A DNA stretch of 64,000 nt from CAVPKN01 sp963832835 (GTDB lineage: Bacteria; Chlamydiota; Chlamydiia; Chlamydiales; JAAKFR01), in the NCBI GenBank assembly GCA_963832835.1, contig CAWHVD010000001.1:868001-932000 (forward strand), in the 5' to 3' direction. The notes beneath the pieces were generated by a model. It saw nothing but the letters and a program-made list of their open reading frames with translations. It searched no databases and was not told where the DNA came from. Below, piece after piece: positions 8,701-15,968 of this stretch. Position 1 is the stretch's first letter. Each line of letters starts with the position of its first letter. Both the position numbers and the translations under genes were made by a program.

Positions 8701-8871
8701 GCCGATCTTATGGCACAAACCCGAAGAGAAAGCAGTGGAAAATTGCAGCAACACCCTTTTATCTCCCCTTGCTTGTTTTTGGGGTTATCTGGCATCGGAT
8801 ACACTTTTTTGCGTTGTGCGGTGGGTGATAAAGTCCCCAATGTCCTTCTTTTAGAAACCGTGACTATATAA
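5665..8871 (+). CDS. lanM: Class II lanthipeptide synthetase LanM, CCG (ProcM-like) type
   Basis: Bifunctional enzyme that dehydrates Ser/Thr in precursor cores and then cyclises them with Cys to lanthionine or methyllanthionine. The frame gives 1068 residues, typical of LanM. The N-terminal DUF4135 dehydratase shows IYKPRDLHME near 312, GTDIHHEN at 390-397 and LIDLEML soon after. The C-terminal LanC cyclase shows WCHG (Cys938) and CCGNCGR (Cys983, Cys984). CCG in place of the common CHG means three Cys zinc ligands, as in ProcM enzymes known for relaxed substrate choice. The ATG at 5665 lies inside MITE A, and the first 16 codons are repeat-derived. LanM-like sequence starts near ENASSLQERM, so GTG 5761, preceded by GGTGG, is an alternative start (1036 residues). 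No LanT transporter-protease is adjacent. Confidence 0.93.
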   Translation: MVLDSPNLQCYFYGLVLLLRDLKFLIPLAVAAVFLKKELINLFENASSLQERMQGLFGTSREEDASRDELWEKWKKIAANGDDEIFQKRLNLWQLDPSKARAHLGKVQCLYPESFPSWVETFREFMENLDEGEVSHFVLKHPLPFQELLNPFLHEAQRRLQRHLPEASPQIQDALLSMLAGEWSALFTSSLYAEFSIFRLQHMTSFEMLILRPEDHPTECYDLFIASFDKERWKAFFLEYCVLARLMVQQLTTWLAVSQEFLQRYQQDYAAIESVLFAGEKAALVDIQGNLSDPHSCGRTVFLLKFTGDRRVIYKPRDLHMEALFDRFATWCVEASNFHLLDLKHPIRILREGYGWEEYIEHKPCHNIQEAQEFFQRAGQLLALVYVLSGTDIHHENLMAHGKYPVLIDLEMLFDSHLHDQEVHNAHSELLERLKASVMQTGFLPSWQRMNGEHYSVGGLGICADVKCERWEHLNTDLMKIEICKKPMDTDNIPFLDCVPLQLKDHQRDLKEGFSKMYSFLQAKKEVLLQPDHIYQQFKQLNKRFVVRPTILYFHFLKKACRPEFLRSGVENSFVFESLFVLLNGYLAENLETFDLEIEQLERRDVPFFQRSVSHKTNSGFEKSSKIIQGLEQDDLIFQLSLIDISFQLSSTEIPNQIAHVVNESATQKPFESSLWLEEALNIKDVLLKSAHTGKDGSLCWYSITPEMLSENKFHLSVLDFDLYGGSLGVALFFSALGYATGDISLHQMALKTIKPALDHQETTHSARIPLGLDGLGAYFYTLATIGQLSNQPQLHQSAQKLVTQLSKKTLLQDTRYDIISGSASCALGLLAIHDLTGFTESLEKAVMCGDHLLNQRELASTGHRTWRCLDTFLTGFSHGAAGIAYALLRLFAKTGEQRFWEAALEAIEYERSVFIGSQGNWPDLRQNIHEKTMTSWCHGAPGIGLGRVGSLSVFQDEKVYEEIEIAAQTTMQYGYNGDDRLCCGNCGRVEYLLTAGLRLHRPEWTQKAMEYADLMAQTRRESSGKLQQHPFISPCLFLGLSGIGYTFLRCAVGDKVPNVLLLETVTI

Positions 8872-8911
8872 TTATTTTCAATCCGATTAATTGACTTTCC
8901 CTTGAAGAATG

Positions 8912-8936
8912 CCCCCTAATCGATTATCTTAGGGGG
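8912..8936 (+). promoter_or_regulatory. Hairpin covering the lepA ribosome binding site
   Basis: CCCCCTAA (8912-8919) and TTAGGGGG (8929-8936) form a perfect 8-bp stem with a 9-base loop. The right arm is the AGGGGG Shine-Dalgarno sequence 4 bases before the lepA ATG, so the folded leader would hide it. Confidence 0.5.
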
Positions 8937-8940
8937 TATT

Positions 8941-10743
8941 ATGTCTTATAAGCGCGAAAATATCCGAAATTTCTCCATTATTGCCCATATTGACCATGGC
9001 AAGTCCACGATAGCCGACCGTTTGCTTGAACTGACCAAAACGATTGAAAAAAGGAATATGCAAGAGCAATTGCTCGACTCGATGGATCTCGAAAGGGAAC
9101 GGGGCATCACGATTAAAGCCCATCCCGTTAGCATGGATTATATTGCTCCTGATGGAGAGGTATACCAGCTCAATCTCATCGATACTCCAGGCCACGTCGA
9201 TTTTACTTACGAAGTGTCCCGCTCCCTTTCAGCCTGTGAAGGAGCCCTTCTTGTGGTTGATGCGGCTCAAGGAGTGCAGGCCCAGAGCATGGCTAACGTC
9301 TATCTCGCTCTCGACCGGAATTTAGAGATCTTACCTGTGCTCAATAAGATTGATCTTCCCGCGGCAGATATCCCCGAGGTCAAACGGCAGATTGAAGAAT
9401 TCATTGGGCTCGATACAGCCAATGCAGTCGCAGCCTCTGCTAAAGCCGGCATTGGCATTCAAGAGATTCTCGATGGCATTATCCAGTATATCCCCGCTCC
9501 CAAAGAGCCGGAAGACGACATTCTACGGGCTCTGGTATTTGACTCTACCTACGATCCTTTCCGTGGAGTCATGGTTTATGTCCGGGTAATGAGTGGTGAG
9601 CTCAAGGCGGGCACCCCGATCCGCATGATGGCCACAGGAAAAAATTTCGAGGTGATGGAAGTGGGGGTTTTCAAACCTAAGGCTACTAAAACCGACGCAT
9701 TGCGGCCAGGAGAGGTGGGATATTTGGTTGCGAATATCAAAATCGTTAAGGATGTGAAGGTTGGGGATACAGTCACCCATCAAAAAAAGGGAGCAGAAGA
9801 GCCACTTCCTGGATTTAAAGAGATCCGCCCTGTGGTTTTTGCGGGGATCTACCCAGTGGATTCCACCGATTTTGAAGCGCTACGCGATGCACTTGTTAAA
9901 CTTCAACTCAATGATTCGGCTCTGTTTGTCGAGCAGGAGAGCAGCACAGCTTTGGGCTTTGGTTTCCGCTGTGGCTTTTTAGGTCTTTTACATCTTGAGA
10001 TTGTGTTCGAGCGAATCATGCGCGAATTTGATGTCGATGTGATCACGACCGCTCCGAGCGTTGTGTATAAAGTCGTTCTCCAAGACGGGACAAAGGTCGA
10101 TGTCGATAACCCAGCACATTTTCCCGATGCGTCCATTGTCGATTTAGTAGAAGAGCCCTGGGTGCTTGCCCATATCATGATTCCAAGCGAGTACTTAGGT
10201 GCTGTGATGAACCTCGGAATGGAAAAAAGGGGCAATTGCGCCAAAACAGAAACTCTCGATTCGCAACGCGTGGTATTAACCTACCATTTTCCTCTCAACG
10301 AAATCATTACCGACTTTAATGATAAGCTCAAGTCTAGTACCAAAGGATACGGTTCCTTTGACTACGAGTTTCATCACTATGAAAAAGGTGATATCATAAA
10401 ACTTGAGATCAAAGTCAACGAAGAGCCAGTCGATGCTTTTTCTTGCCTTGTGCATCGCTCTAAAGCCCAATCTAAAGGAAAAGCAATCTGTGAAAAACTT
10501 GTGGAGGTCATCCCCCAACAACTTTTCAGAGTGCCTATCCAAGCAGCCATCGGAGGCAAAATCATTGCTCGCGAAACCATTCGTGCACTAACCAAGAATG
10601 TGACTGCCAAATGCTACGGAGGTGACATCACACGCAAACGCAAACTCTGGGAAAAACAGAAGAAGGGTAAAAAGAAGATGAAAGAGTTTGGAAAAGTCTC
10701 AATTCCTCAAAGCGCCTTCATGGATGTTCTCAAAGCTGAATAG
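8941..10743 (+). CDS. lepA: Elongation factor 4 (LepA), ribosome-associated GTPase
   Basis: Translational GTPase that acts on stalled or mis-translocated ribosomes. The 600 residues are full length. G1 AHIDHGKST is at 15-23, the switch region has RERGITI, G3 is DTPGHVDF, G4 is NKID and G5 is SAKAGIG. The LepA-specific C-terminal domain is present, including GYGSFDYEF and the basic tail KRKLWEKQKKGKKKMK. The gene has a strong but hairpin-sequestered AGGGGG. Its last 14 bases overlap the end of the convergent Fic gene. Confidence 0.98.
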   Translation: MSYKRENIRNFSIIAHIDHGKSTIADRLLELTKTIEKRNMQEQLLDSMDLERERGITIKAHPVSMDYIAPDGEVYQLNLIDTPGHVDFTYEVSRSLSACEGALLVVDAAQGVQAQSMANVYLALDRNLEILPVLNKIDLPAADIPEVKRQIEEFIGLDTANAVAASAKAGIGIQEILDGIIQYIPAPKEPEDDILRALVFDSTYDPFRGVMVYVRVMSGELKAGTPIRMMATGKNFEVMEVGVFKPKATKTDALRPGEVGYLVANIKIVKDVKVGDTVTHQKKGAEEPLPGFKEIRPVVFAGIYPVDSTDFEALRDALVKLQLNDSALFVEQESSTALGFGFRCGFLGLLHLEIVFERIMREFDVDVITTAPSVVYKVVLQDGTKVDVDNPAHFPDASIVDLVEEPWVLAHIMIPSEYLGAVMNLGMEKRGNCAKTETLDSQRVVLTYHFPLNEIITDFNDKLKSSTKGYGSFDYEFHHYEKGDIIKLEIKVNEEPVDAFSCLVHRSKAQSKGKAICEKLVEVIPQQLFRVPIQAAIGGKIIARETIRALTKNVTAKCYGGDITRKRKLWEKQKKGKKKMKEFGKVSIPQSAFMDVLKAE

Positions 10744-11416
10744 GATCAGCCAGTCCTTGTGGGTCGCTTGTGACAGCATCGGCAACCAGGTCAGCAAAAA
10801 ACTCAACCCATGGCTGAATCACCAGTGATCGGTTGCATTTTTTCAGGTTAATGCAGCACTCTGTGCGATGTTGTTCTAATATTTTAGCAACTCCGCACGG
10901 CCTCCCTATTCCTTGAGAAAGGATTTTTTCAATTAGAACACGTGCGACCCTTCCATTTCCATCCTTAAAGGGATGAATGCTTAAAAAATACACATAGGCA
11001 ACAGCTGCACGTCCCAAAATCGATGTAGATTCTCTTGTTGAATTAAACCATTGCACAAACTTTGCCATTTCAAGCCCAAGTTTTGAAGGGGGAGGGCCTT
11101 CAAAGTGAAGCATAGGGATATCGTGATAGCCATATGAGGATAACTCCACAGGCCCCCTGCGATACTTTCCGCAATCCTCACAAGGAGGCAAATCACGAAA
11201 CAGCTCAACATGCCATTTCCAAAGGATTTCATGTGTCAAGGGTTGATCAAAGGTTTCATAAACGCTGTACAGCACTTTAGCGATGCGCGATTCATGGTTT
11301 TGAAGAAAAATGCGTGTGCCACCTAGGCTTAAAAGGAATTTTTTTTCCTGATCGGTGATTCGGTTGAAGTCGAAGCTTAATTGTGGCCATCCGGGAAGCT
11401 CCCAATTCCAGGGCAT
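10730..11416 (-). CDS. Fic/DOC-domain protein with shortened N-terminal region
   Basis: Fic enzymes usually transfer AMP from ATP to Ser/Thr/Tyr of target proteins. The core motif HPFKDGNGRV (consensus HPFxDGNGR) and the flap region are intact. The N-terminus (PWNWELPGWPQLSF) resembles the DUF4172 domain found before many Fic domains, but only about 55 residues separate it from QPLTHEILWKWHVELF. The usual intervening helical segment, which carries the inhibitory (S/T)xxxE(G/N) motif, is not visible. I infer an in-frame internal deletion; the enzyme would then lack self-inhibition or be decaying. The length is 228 residues versus about 370 for the full architecture. A MITE A copy begins 36 bases upstream of the start. 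Confidence 0.85.
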   Translation of the reverse strand: MPWNWELPGWPQLSFDFNRITDQEKKFLLSLGGTRIFLQNHESRIAKVLYSVYETFDQPLTHEILWKWHVELFRDLPPCEDCGKYRRGPVELSSYGYHDIPMLHFEGPPPSKLGLEMAKFVQWFNSTRESTSILGRAAVAYVYFLSIHPFKDGNGRVARVLIEKILSQGIGRPCGVAKILEQHRTECCINLKKCNRSLVIQPWVEFFADLVADAVTSDPQGLADPIQL

Positions 11417-11451
11417 ATGTGGTACAACTCCTTGTACTTGCTTTTATAGTA

Positions 11452-11781
11452 ATACCATTTCCAGAAAATAAAGCCATGAAGTGGTACTGGGTAACATGAC
11501 AGATTTGGATGATCCTAAAAACGGCAGTTCGCGATGGTAAAGTGATGCAAGATTTTGATTTAGAATCACTTTTAATAGGGGGCGCACATTCCCAAATGGT
11601 GAAGGGGCCCCCTAATGGAAGCGATTCTGGATCAAAAGATTGCGTCAATTTGCCGTCTCCAACTGCCGTTTTTAGGATGATCGTTTCGAAGCCTATGTTT
11701 TTTGCACCTAAGCGAGAAAGGGTCGTTCAAAAATGGCGTGTTATACAGTGCCAATTTGTGACTTTATTTTCTGGAAATGGT
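11452..11781 (+). mobile_element. MITE A copy interrupted by a second small element (D)
   Basis: Left end ATACCATTTCCAGAAAATAA at 11452 and right end TTTTCTGGAAATGGT at 11781 match the 163-bp family A. The left flank ends TAA and a TAA follows the right end after one changed base, consistent with a 3-bp target duplication. The element is cut at GGATGATC by element D (11515-11675). Confidence 0.8.
11515..11675 (+). mobile_element. Small inverted-repeat element D nested in MITE A
   Basis: 161 bp with matching ends CTAAAAACGGCAGTT and AACTGCCGTTTTTAG (15 bp, perfect). It is flanked by a direct repeat GATGATC (11508-11514 and 11676-11682), a clean target-site duplication when compared with uninterrupted copies of MITE A. 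Nothing in it codes for a recognisable transposase. Confidence 0.75.
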
Positions 11782-11814
11782 CTAAGCAGTATAGATGCCG
11801 ATTTTTTCAAATAA

Positions 11815-12114
11815 CTAGGCAGAACAAGATGGAGTCCATCGCAATGTCTCCGGTCGTAAATCTTGTCCTCCTGCAATGGCTTCAAGTTGCTCTTGGCTGA
11901 GATCAAGTTCTTGATCTGGTGTGAGCGGTATGACTAAATGGAACTGCTTGTCAGTATTCTCATAAGCAGTAATTTTGATATCTCTAGGAAGTTGAATACC
12001 CTCAGAGGCCAAAGTCTTTTCAGGGTCTTTTAGGAGCTGTTCTTTAAATTTAGAATCTTTCCACGCCTTTACAACCACTTTAGCATAGTTGGATGGAGAT
12101 CGTTTTTCTGTCAT
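11815..12114 (-). CDS. Orphan NHLP-type RiPP precursor 3
   Basis: A 99-residue protein from ATG 12114 (AAAGGGTG lies just upstream; an in-frame GTG at 12120 is less likely). The leader of 83 residues follows the same plan as precursors 1 and 2: an early helix with KDSKFKEQLLKDPEKTL, a middle part reading KITAYENTDKQFHLVIPL, and an end of LSQEQLEAIAGG. The 16-residue core QDLRPETLRWTPSCSA has Thr7, Thr11, Ser13, Ser15 and a single Cys14. The leader is clearly homologous in layout but far more diverged than those of 1 and 2. It could be a remote substrate of the LanM 3 kb away or a relic. It has its own promoter and lies between a MITE and a strong terminator. Confidence 0.75.
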   Translation of the reverse strand: MTEKRSPSNYAKVVVKAWKDSKFKEQLLKDPEKTLASEGIQLPRDIKITAYENTDKQFHLVIPLTPDQELDLSQEQLEAIAGGQDLRPETLRWTPSCSA

Positions 12115-12148
12115 AAACACCCTTTAAATGAATTTTAGAATTTCACGC

Positions 12149-12178
12149 ATACTAGACAGAGAATATTTTATTTGCCAA
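12149..12178 (-). promoter_or_regulatory. Candidate promoter of precursor 3
   Basis: On the minus strand, TTGGCA (12178-12173), an 18-base spacer, and TAGTAT (12154-12149), about 35 bases before the ATG at 12114. The upstream ntt gene is closed off by a terminator, so an independent promoter is needed. Confidence 0.45.
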
Positions 12179-12189
12179 GGACTTTAAAA

Positions 12190-12224
12190 GAAAAAAAAAG
12201 GGAGCTCAGATGAGCTCCCTTTTT
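12190..12224 (-). terminator. Intrinsic terminator of ntt (works in both directions)
   Basis: Stem GGGAGCTC (12200-12207) and GAGCTCCC (12212-12219) with loop AGAT. On the minus strand it is followed by nine T, then CTTTT; on the plus strand by five T. It lies 28 bases beyond the ntt stop. Confidence 0.85.
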
Positions 12225-12247
12225 GGATGCGAGAAGTGTCTCCTGAA

Positions 12248-13792
12248 TTAGGAGGCAGCTTTCGCAGCTTCGGCATCAACAGTTTTCTCCACATCCTTTG
12301 AAGAGGTGAGTGTGAGGAACTGTTTATTCAAACCTTTGGCTGCGATGATCCATGCAAAGACGATAGCTCCCAGGACAATTGCCAGGTAAGGTGTCATTGC
12401 AGCGATCGAACCAAATGTCACCAGCAAGCCTTGCTGTACAAGAGATCCTCCCGATTTACCGAGACGGGCGCCCACGACGTCGATCGCAGCTTTCCCTTTA
12501 ACCTTCTGCTCTTGGTCGAGCGGAATGTAGGCCATCTCTTTGGTAGGATCAAAGAGCGAGTACTTAGCAGACTTGCTCATGATGTTCTGGATCATCCCGA
12601 CAACAACAGCCAGCATCAAGGGTGTTGTGCCAAGAGCTGCAATCATACCACCCAGATTGTCGCGGAAGATCACAAGTGCGAAGAAGATCGCTCCGGTGAT
12701 TAACAAGACAACAGGAGTGATCAGTGCAGCAGTCCCCCAGCCAAATCTTCTGATAACGTTACCACCCACAAAGAGCATCATCAAGACTGTGATTGCTCCA
12801 GTGAAGGTTGAGAAGTAACCCATGAAGGTGCTGTAATCGTTAGCGTTGGGGTATTGAAGCTTCAATTGGCTCTTCCAGGTGACTTCGATGATATTGATCG
12901 AAATCCCGTAGGCGATCACGAGAACAGCCAAGCACAGGATGTAGGGTGATTTTGCCAAGTATTTGAAGCTTTCGCCCATGCCCAATTTGGGTTTTTCTTT
13001 CTTCTTCTTGGTTTGCTCGTTGGGATCAAAGAAGCGGGCATCGGTCAAGACATTCTTGTTGATCCACCTGTAGGTGATGATGATGACCACACCAGCGATT
13101 GTAACCAAACCCATGAGGAGGTTCAATGAGACTCCCCAAGCATCCACTCCTTCAGGAACGTGGCGACGGATATCAGATACAAGAACGATAGCCGGTCCGG
13201 AACACAGAAGGGCGATATTGGCGCCAATGCCGAACATAGCGTAAAAGCGCTTCGCTTCACCCACTTTCGTAATTTCGTTAGCAAATCCCCAGAACATTAG
13301 GGAGAGCATCACGCTGCCCCACAATTCTGCGAGAACGTAAAACAGAGCGTAGGTCCAATTGCGGAAAATAGCGACCATTCCCATCAATCCTTCAGGAAGA
13401 TAAGCCTGTAGTCTGTCGGCCATCTCTGTGGGATGAAGATAATCCCGTGCAGGGTATAGAACTGTGGCAAACAGTATGAAAAAGATCAAAAAGGGTACAG
13501 TCACAGTGTAAAACAGTGCCTGCTTACTCAGCTTATTACTGAGCTTTGCATAAATCAGCATGAAAAGGACTGCACAAGGGACCACTAGCCATACCTTAAC
13601 GAAAGGAATCGCTTCGGCTCCTGAGCCTGGTGCTGTGATAAGAAGGGTGTCTTTTGTATCTCGCAAAATTGTATAGTTAAAGGAGATACAGAAGAACATC
13701 AGGAACATGGGCAAGACTTTTTTCAGCTCAAAACTGTGAATGGGCCAAAAAAAGGAGCGCCACTTCCCGAACTCTTTAGTTTGATTCGACAT
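12248..13792 (-). CDS. ntt: Nucleotide (ATP/ADP) translocase, TLC family
   Basis: Multi-spanning inner membrane exchanger of the bacterial and plastid ATP/ADP transporter family, used by obligate intracellular bacteria to take host ATP in exchange for ADP. The 514 residues from ATG 13792 fit the family; an upstream in-frame TTG at 13807 is weaker, and GAGGAAA precedes the ATG by about 6 bases. Diagnostic features are SFNYTILRDTKDTLL in the first helix region and roughly a dozen hydrophobic segments. The C-terminal half contains FDPTKEMAYIPL and DQEQKVKGKAAIDVV. In Chlamydia, npt1 follows lepA, as here. Exact nucleotide specificity cannot be read from sequence alone. Confidence 0.96.
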   Translation of the reverse strand: MSNQTKEFGKWRSFFWPIHSFELKKVLPMFLMFFCISFNYTILRDTKDTLLITAPGSGAEAIPFVKVWLVVPCAVLFMLIYAKLSNKLSKQALFYTVTVPFLIFFILFATVLYPARDYLHPTEMADRLQAYLPEGLMGMVAIFRNWTYALFYVLAELWGSVMLSLMFWGFANEITKVGEAKRFYAMFGIGANIALLCSGPAIVLVSDIRRHVPEGVDAWGVSLNLLMGLVTIAGVVIIITYRWINKNVLTDARFFDPNEQTKKKKEKPKLGMGESFKYLAKSPYILCLAVLVIAYGISINIIEVTWKSQLKLQYPNANDYSTFMGYFSTFTGAITVLMMLFVGGNVIRRFGWGTAALITPVVLLITGAIFFALVIFRDNLGGMIAALGTTPLMLAVVVGMIQNIMSKSAKYSLFDPTKEMAYIPLDQEQKVKGKAAIDVVGARLGKSGGSLVQQGLLVTFGSIAAMTPYLAIVLGAIVFAWIIAAKGLNKQFLTLTSSKDVEKTVDAEAAKAAS

Positions 13793-13884
13793 ACGGCATT
13801 TCCTCAATGTTTGTTTAAGTAACTAATTCGTATATTAAGGGATTGGATTATAGGCGGAAGAAGGTAGTTTTGCAAGAGAAATTT

Positions 13885-14000
13885 GGCGACTATTGACAAG
13901 CCGCCAGATTAAATTAGGAAAGACCCACCCTATCAAGGTGGGAGTAGACAGCCACGATAGCGAGGCTATTAACCGGTCAGTTGGCTGCCTGAACGTATAG
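13885..14000 (-). repeat. Diverged repeat family C copy
   Basis: CGACTATTGACAAGCCGCCAG, GGTGGGAGTAGACAGCCACG and GAGGCTATTAACCGGTCAG in the same order as in the 4972 copy. It stands upstream of ntt, outside any gene. Confidence 0.6.
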
Positions 14001-14014
14001 AAAATTTGGAAGTA

Positions 14015-14176
14015 ATATCATTTCCAGAAAATAAAGTCACAAATTGGCACTGTATAACACGCCAATTTTGAACGATCCTTTCTCGCTTAGGTACAAAACA
14101 TAGGCTTCGAAACGATCATCCAAATCTGTCATGTTACCCAGTACCACTTCATGACTTTATTTTCTGGAAATGGTAT
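14015..14176 (-). mobile_element. MITE A copy, inverted orientation
   Basis: Ends ATATCATTTCC and GGAAATGGTAT with imperfect inverted repeats of about 47 bp. The internal sequence is the reverse complement of the copy at 18108. TAA is present on both flanks. A partial duplicate of the right end (GCTGGAAATGGTATAAGGG) follows at 14181-14200. Confidence 0.85.
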
Positions 14177-14234
14177 AAGGGCTGGAAATGGTATAAGGGA
14201 AAGCTCGCGTGCGTTAGGGCACACGAGCTATGCG

Positions 14235-14375
14235 GTGACTATCCACTCCCCCTCGGCTGACTGCGTCAACTCTCGGACAACCCATCAAAAAAGCTCCACT
14301 GGAGCTTCTTTGAGGTACCTTGTCCTTGGCAAAGTGGGCCTGCCTTAAGGAATCTGCTGGCTCGTGAATAGTTAC
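14235..14375 (-). repeat. Repeat family C copy, inverted
   Basis: Begins GTGACTATCCACTCCCC and ends GGCTCGTGAATAGTTAC. It contains an internal hairpin, AAGCTCC ACTG GAGCTT (about 14291-14308). It lies immediately downstream of the minus-strand gene that ends at 14383. Confidence 0.7.
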
Positions 14376-14382
14376 AAATAAT

Positions 14383-14862
14383 TTAATCTAGATTGCCTGC
14401 TGCGATCGCTTCAGAGTAGGCATCCCATAAGTCTTTATTGACAGTACTTGCCCGAATCGAGCGGATAAGCTCTCGTTTTAAGGCAGGGAGTGAGCGTCTT
14501 GGGCTAAAACGTGCTAACAAATCTTTGTCACCCATTTTTTTAGCAAGTTCTAAGACTTTTTCTAGATCACTACGAGTGAAATTGACCAGGTCACGTTTTT
14601 TACGTGAACCCCTTGGCGCACGTTGTTTGGGGTTCAGGGCACAAGGTGTCTCTGTGTCTAAAATAAATTTTTGCAACAGAGAAAAGACCTGAGTGGGATC
14701 TGTATGCTTCAGTTTGCGCAAGGTAAAATGATGCATATAGCCTCCTGTAGGGCCTGGTAGGTATTTGCAAAGGTCGTTTTCTTTAGCGCCCTGTACTTTT
14801 TTAATCGCTTTATCGATTAATTGCTCTAACTCTTCTCGGTTTTTTTGTTCTAATACTGCCAT
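14383..14862 (-). CDS. Conserved chlamydial hypothetical protein (position of CT066)
   Basis: A 159-residue, basic, soluble protein with no signal peptide or membrane segment. The N-terminal third is charged helix (EELEQLIDKAIKKV). The centre has NPKQRAPRGSRKKRD, a strongly basic turn, and the rest is helical (DLEKVLELAKKMGDKDLL). GGAAGG precedes the ATG. I do not recognise a domain. It occupies the slot between ntt and ytgA that holds a hypothetical gene in C. trachomatis as I recall; homology to that gene was not tested. The basic centre could bind nucleic acid, which is a guess. Confidence 0.75.
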   Translation of the reverse strand: MAVLEQKNREELEQLIDKAIKKVQGAKENDLCKYLPGPTGGYMHHFTLRKLKHTDPTQVFSLLQKFILDTETPCALNPKQRAPRGSRKKRDLVNFTRSDLEKVLELAKKMGDKDLLARFSPRRSLPALKRELIRSIRASTVNKDLWDAYSEAIAAGNLD

Positions 14863-15005
14863 TTCTTACCTTCCTATAGGAGAGGGATCCAGGTGATTCA
14901 ACTGGTTTAGTCTCCTCTCTCATAATTTGTGCGGAGTTTATGCAATGAACTGATTTTTCGCAATTAAATTGAACTGAAAGAAAGAATGGAATAAACTTAC
15001 CTGAT

Positions 15006-15968
15006 ATGTTTTTTGTTAGAACGATCATTTGCTCATTCTTGATTTTGGTTGCTTCGATGACGACGGGATGTTCTCGCCCTGAAACAGAAAGTAAACGCTG
15101 GGAGCAAGAAAATGGGAAGTTGAAGGTGCTCACGACCTTGTCCATGATAGACGACCTTGTTCTACAGATCGGAGGGGATCGAGTTGATACAATGCCTTTG
15201 ATTCGAGGTGAATTGGATCCACATTCTTATGAGTTAGTTAAGGGCGATGACGAGAAATTTTCTAGGGCAGATCTGATTTTCTACAATGGCCTAGGATTGG
15301 AACATGGCCTAAGCTTGCGACAGAATCTCGAGAATAATCCCAAGGCGATCGCTGTCGCGGAGCCAATTTTGCGCCATAACCCAACGTTAATTTTGAAGGT
15401 AGACGGACAATATGACCCTCATGTCTGGATGGATATTGCTTTATGGATGCGCACGATCGAGCCCATCACCGAGGCTCTGATTCAAAAAGATCCTCAACAT
15501 GCGCAAGAATATCGGGCACGAGCCGCGATTGTTCGAGAAAAAATGAGGGAGGCCGACGAAAAGGTCTTTGAAATTTTGCAAGCCATTGCTCCCCACAAAA
15601 GATATTTAGTCACCAGTCACGACGCATTCCATTATTTTGCTCGTCATTACCTTGCTGAAGAAGGGGAGCTGCAGTGGGAGAAAAGATGTCAAGCTCCCGA
15701 GGGGTTAGCTCCTGAGGCGCACATGAGCGTCAGTGATGTGATTGCAATTGTGGATCACATCGAAATCTACCACATCACTGTCCTTTTTCCAGAATCGAAT
15801 ATAAGCCGAGATGCGCTGCGCAAAATTGTCGATGCTGGGCAACGCAAAGGATTCACTGTTCGTATGAGCCAGGAGACTTTATATGGAGATGCGATGGGAG
15901 CTGCTGGCTCTTATCTAGACATGATTATCCATAATGCGGAAGTGATTGCTCGAGAGCTCAACTTATGA
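15006..15968 (+). CDS. ytgA: Metal-binding lipoprotein of ABC importer (YtgA/TroA)
   Basis: Cluster A-I solute-binding protein delivering Fe/Mn/Zn to the YtgBCD importer. A signal peptide ends in lipobox MTTGC, so it is lipid-anchored in the periplasm. Likely metal ligands are the His in DPHSYE near 75, the His in DPHVWMD near 138 and the His residues in SHDAFHYF near 202. The linking long helix typical of the family separates the two lobes. The length of 320 residues fits. The gene's stop overlaps the ytgB start (ATGA). It is divergent from the 159-residue gene, so the promoter is within 14863-15005. Confidence 0.93.
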   Translation: MFFVRTIICSFLILVASMTTGCSRPETESKRWEQENGKLKVLTTLSMIDDLVLQIGGDRVDTMPLIRGELDPHSYELVKGDDEKFSRADLIFYNGLGLEHGLSLRQNLENNPKAIAVAEPILRHNPTLILKVDGQYDPHVWMDIALWMRTIEPITEALIQKDPQHAQEYRARAAIVREKMREADEKVFEILQAIAPHKRYLVTSHDAFHYFARHYLAEEGELQWEKRCQAPEGLAPEAHMSVSDVIAIVDHIEIYHITVLFPESNISRDALRKIVDAGQRKGFTVRMSQETLYGDAMGAAGSYLDMIIHNAEVIARELNL

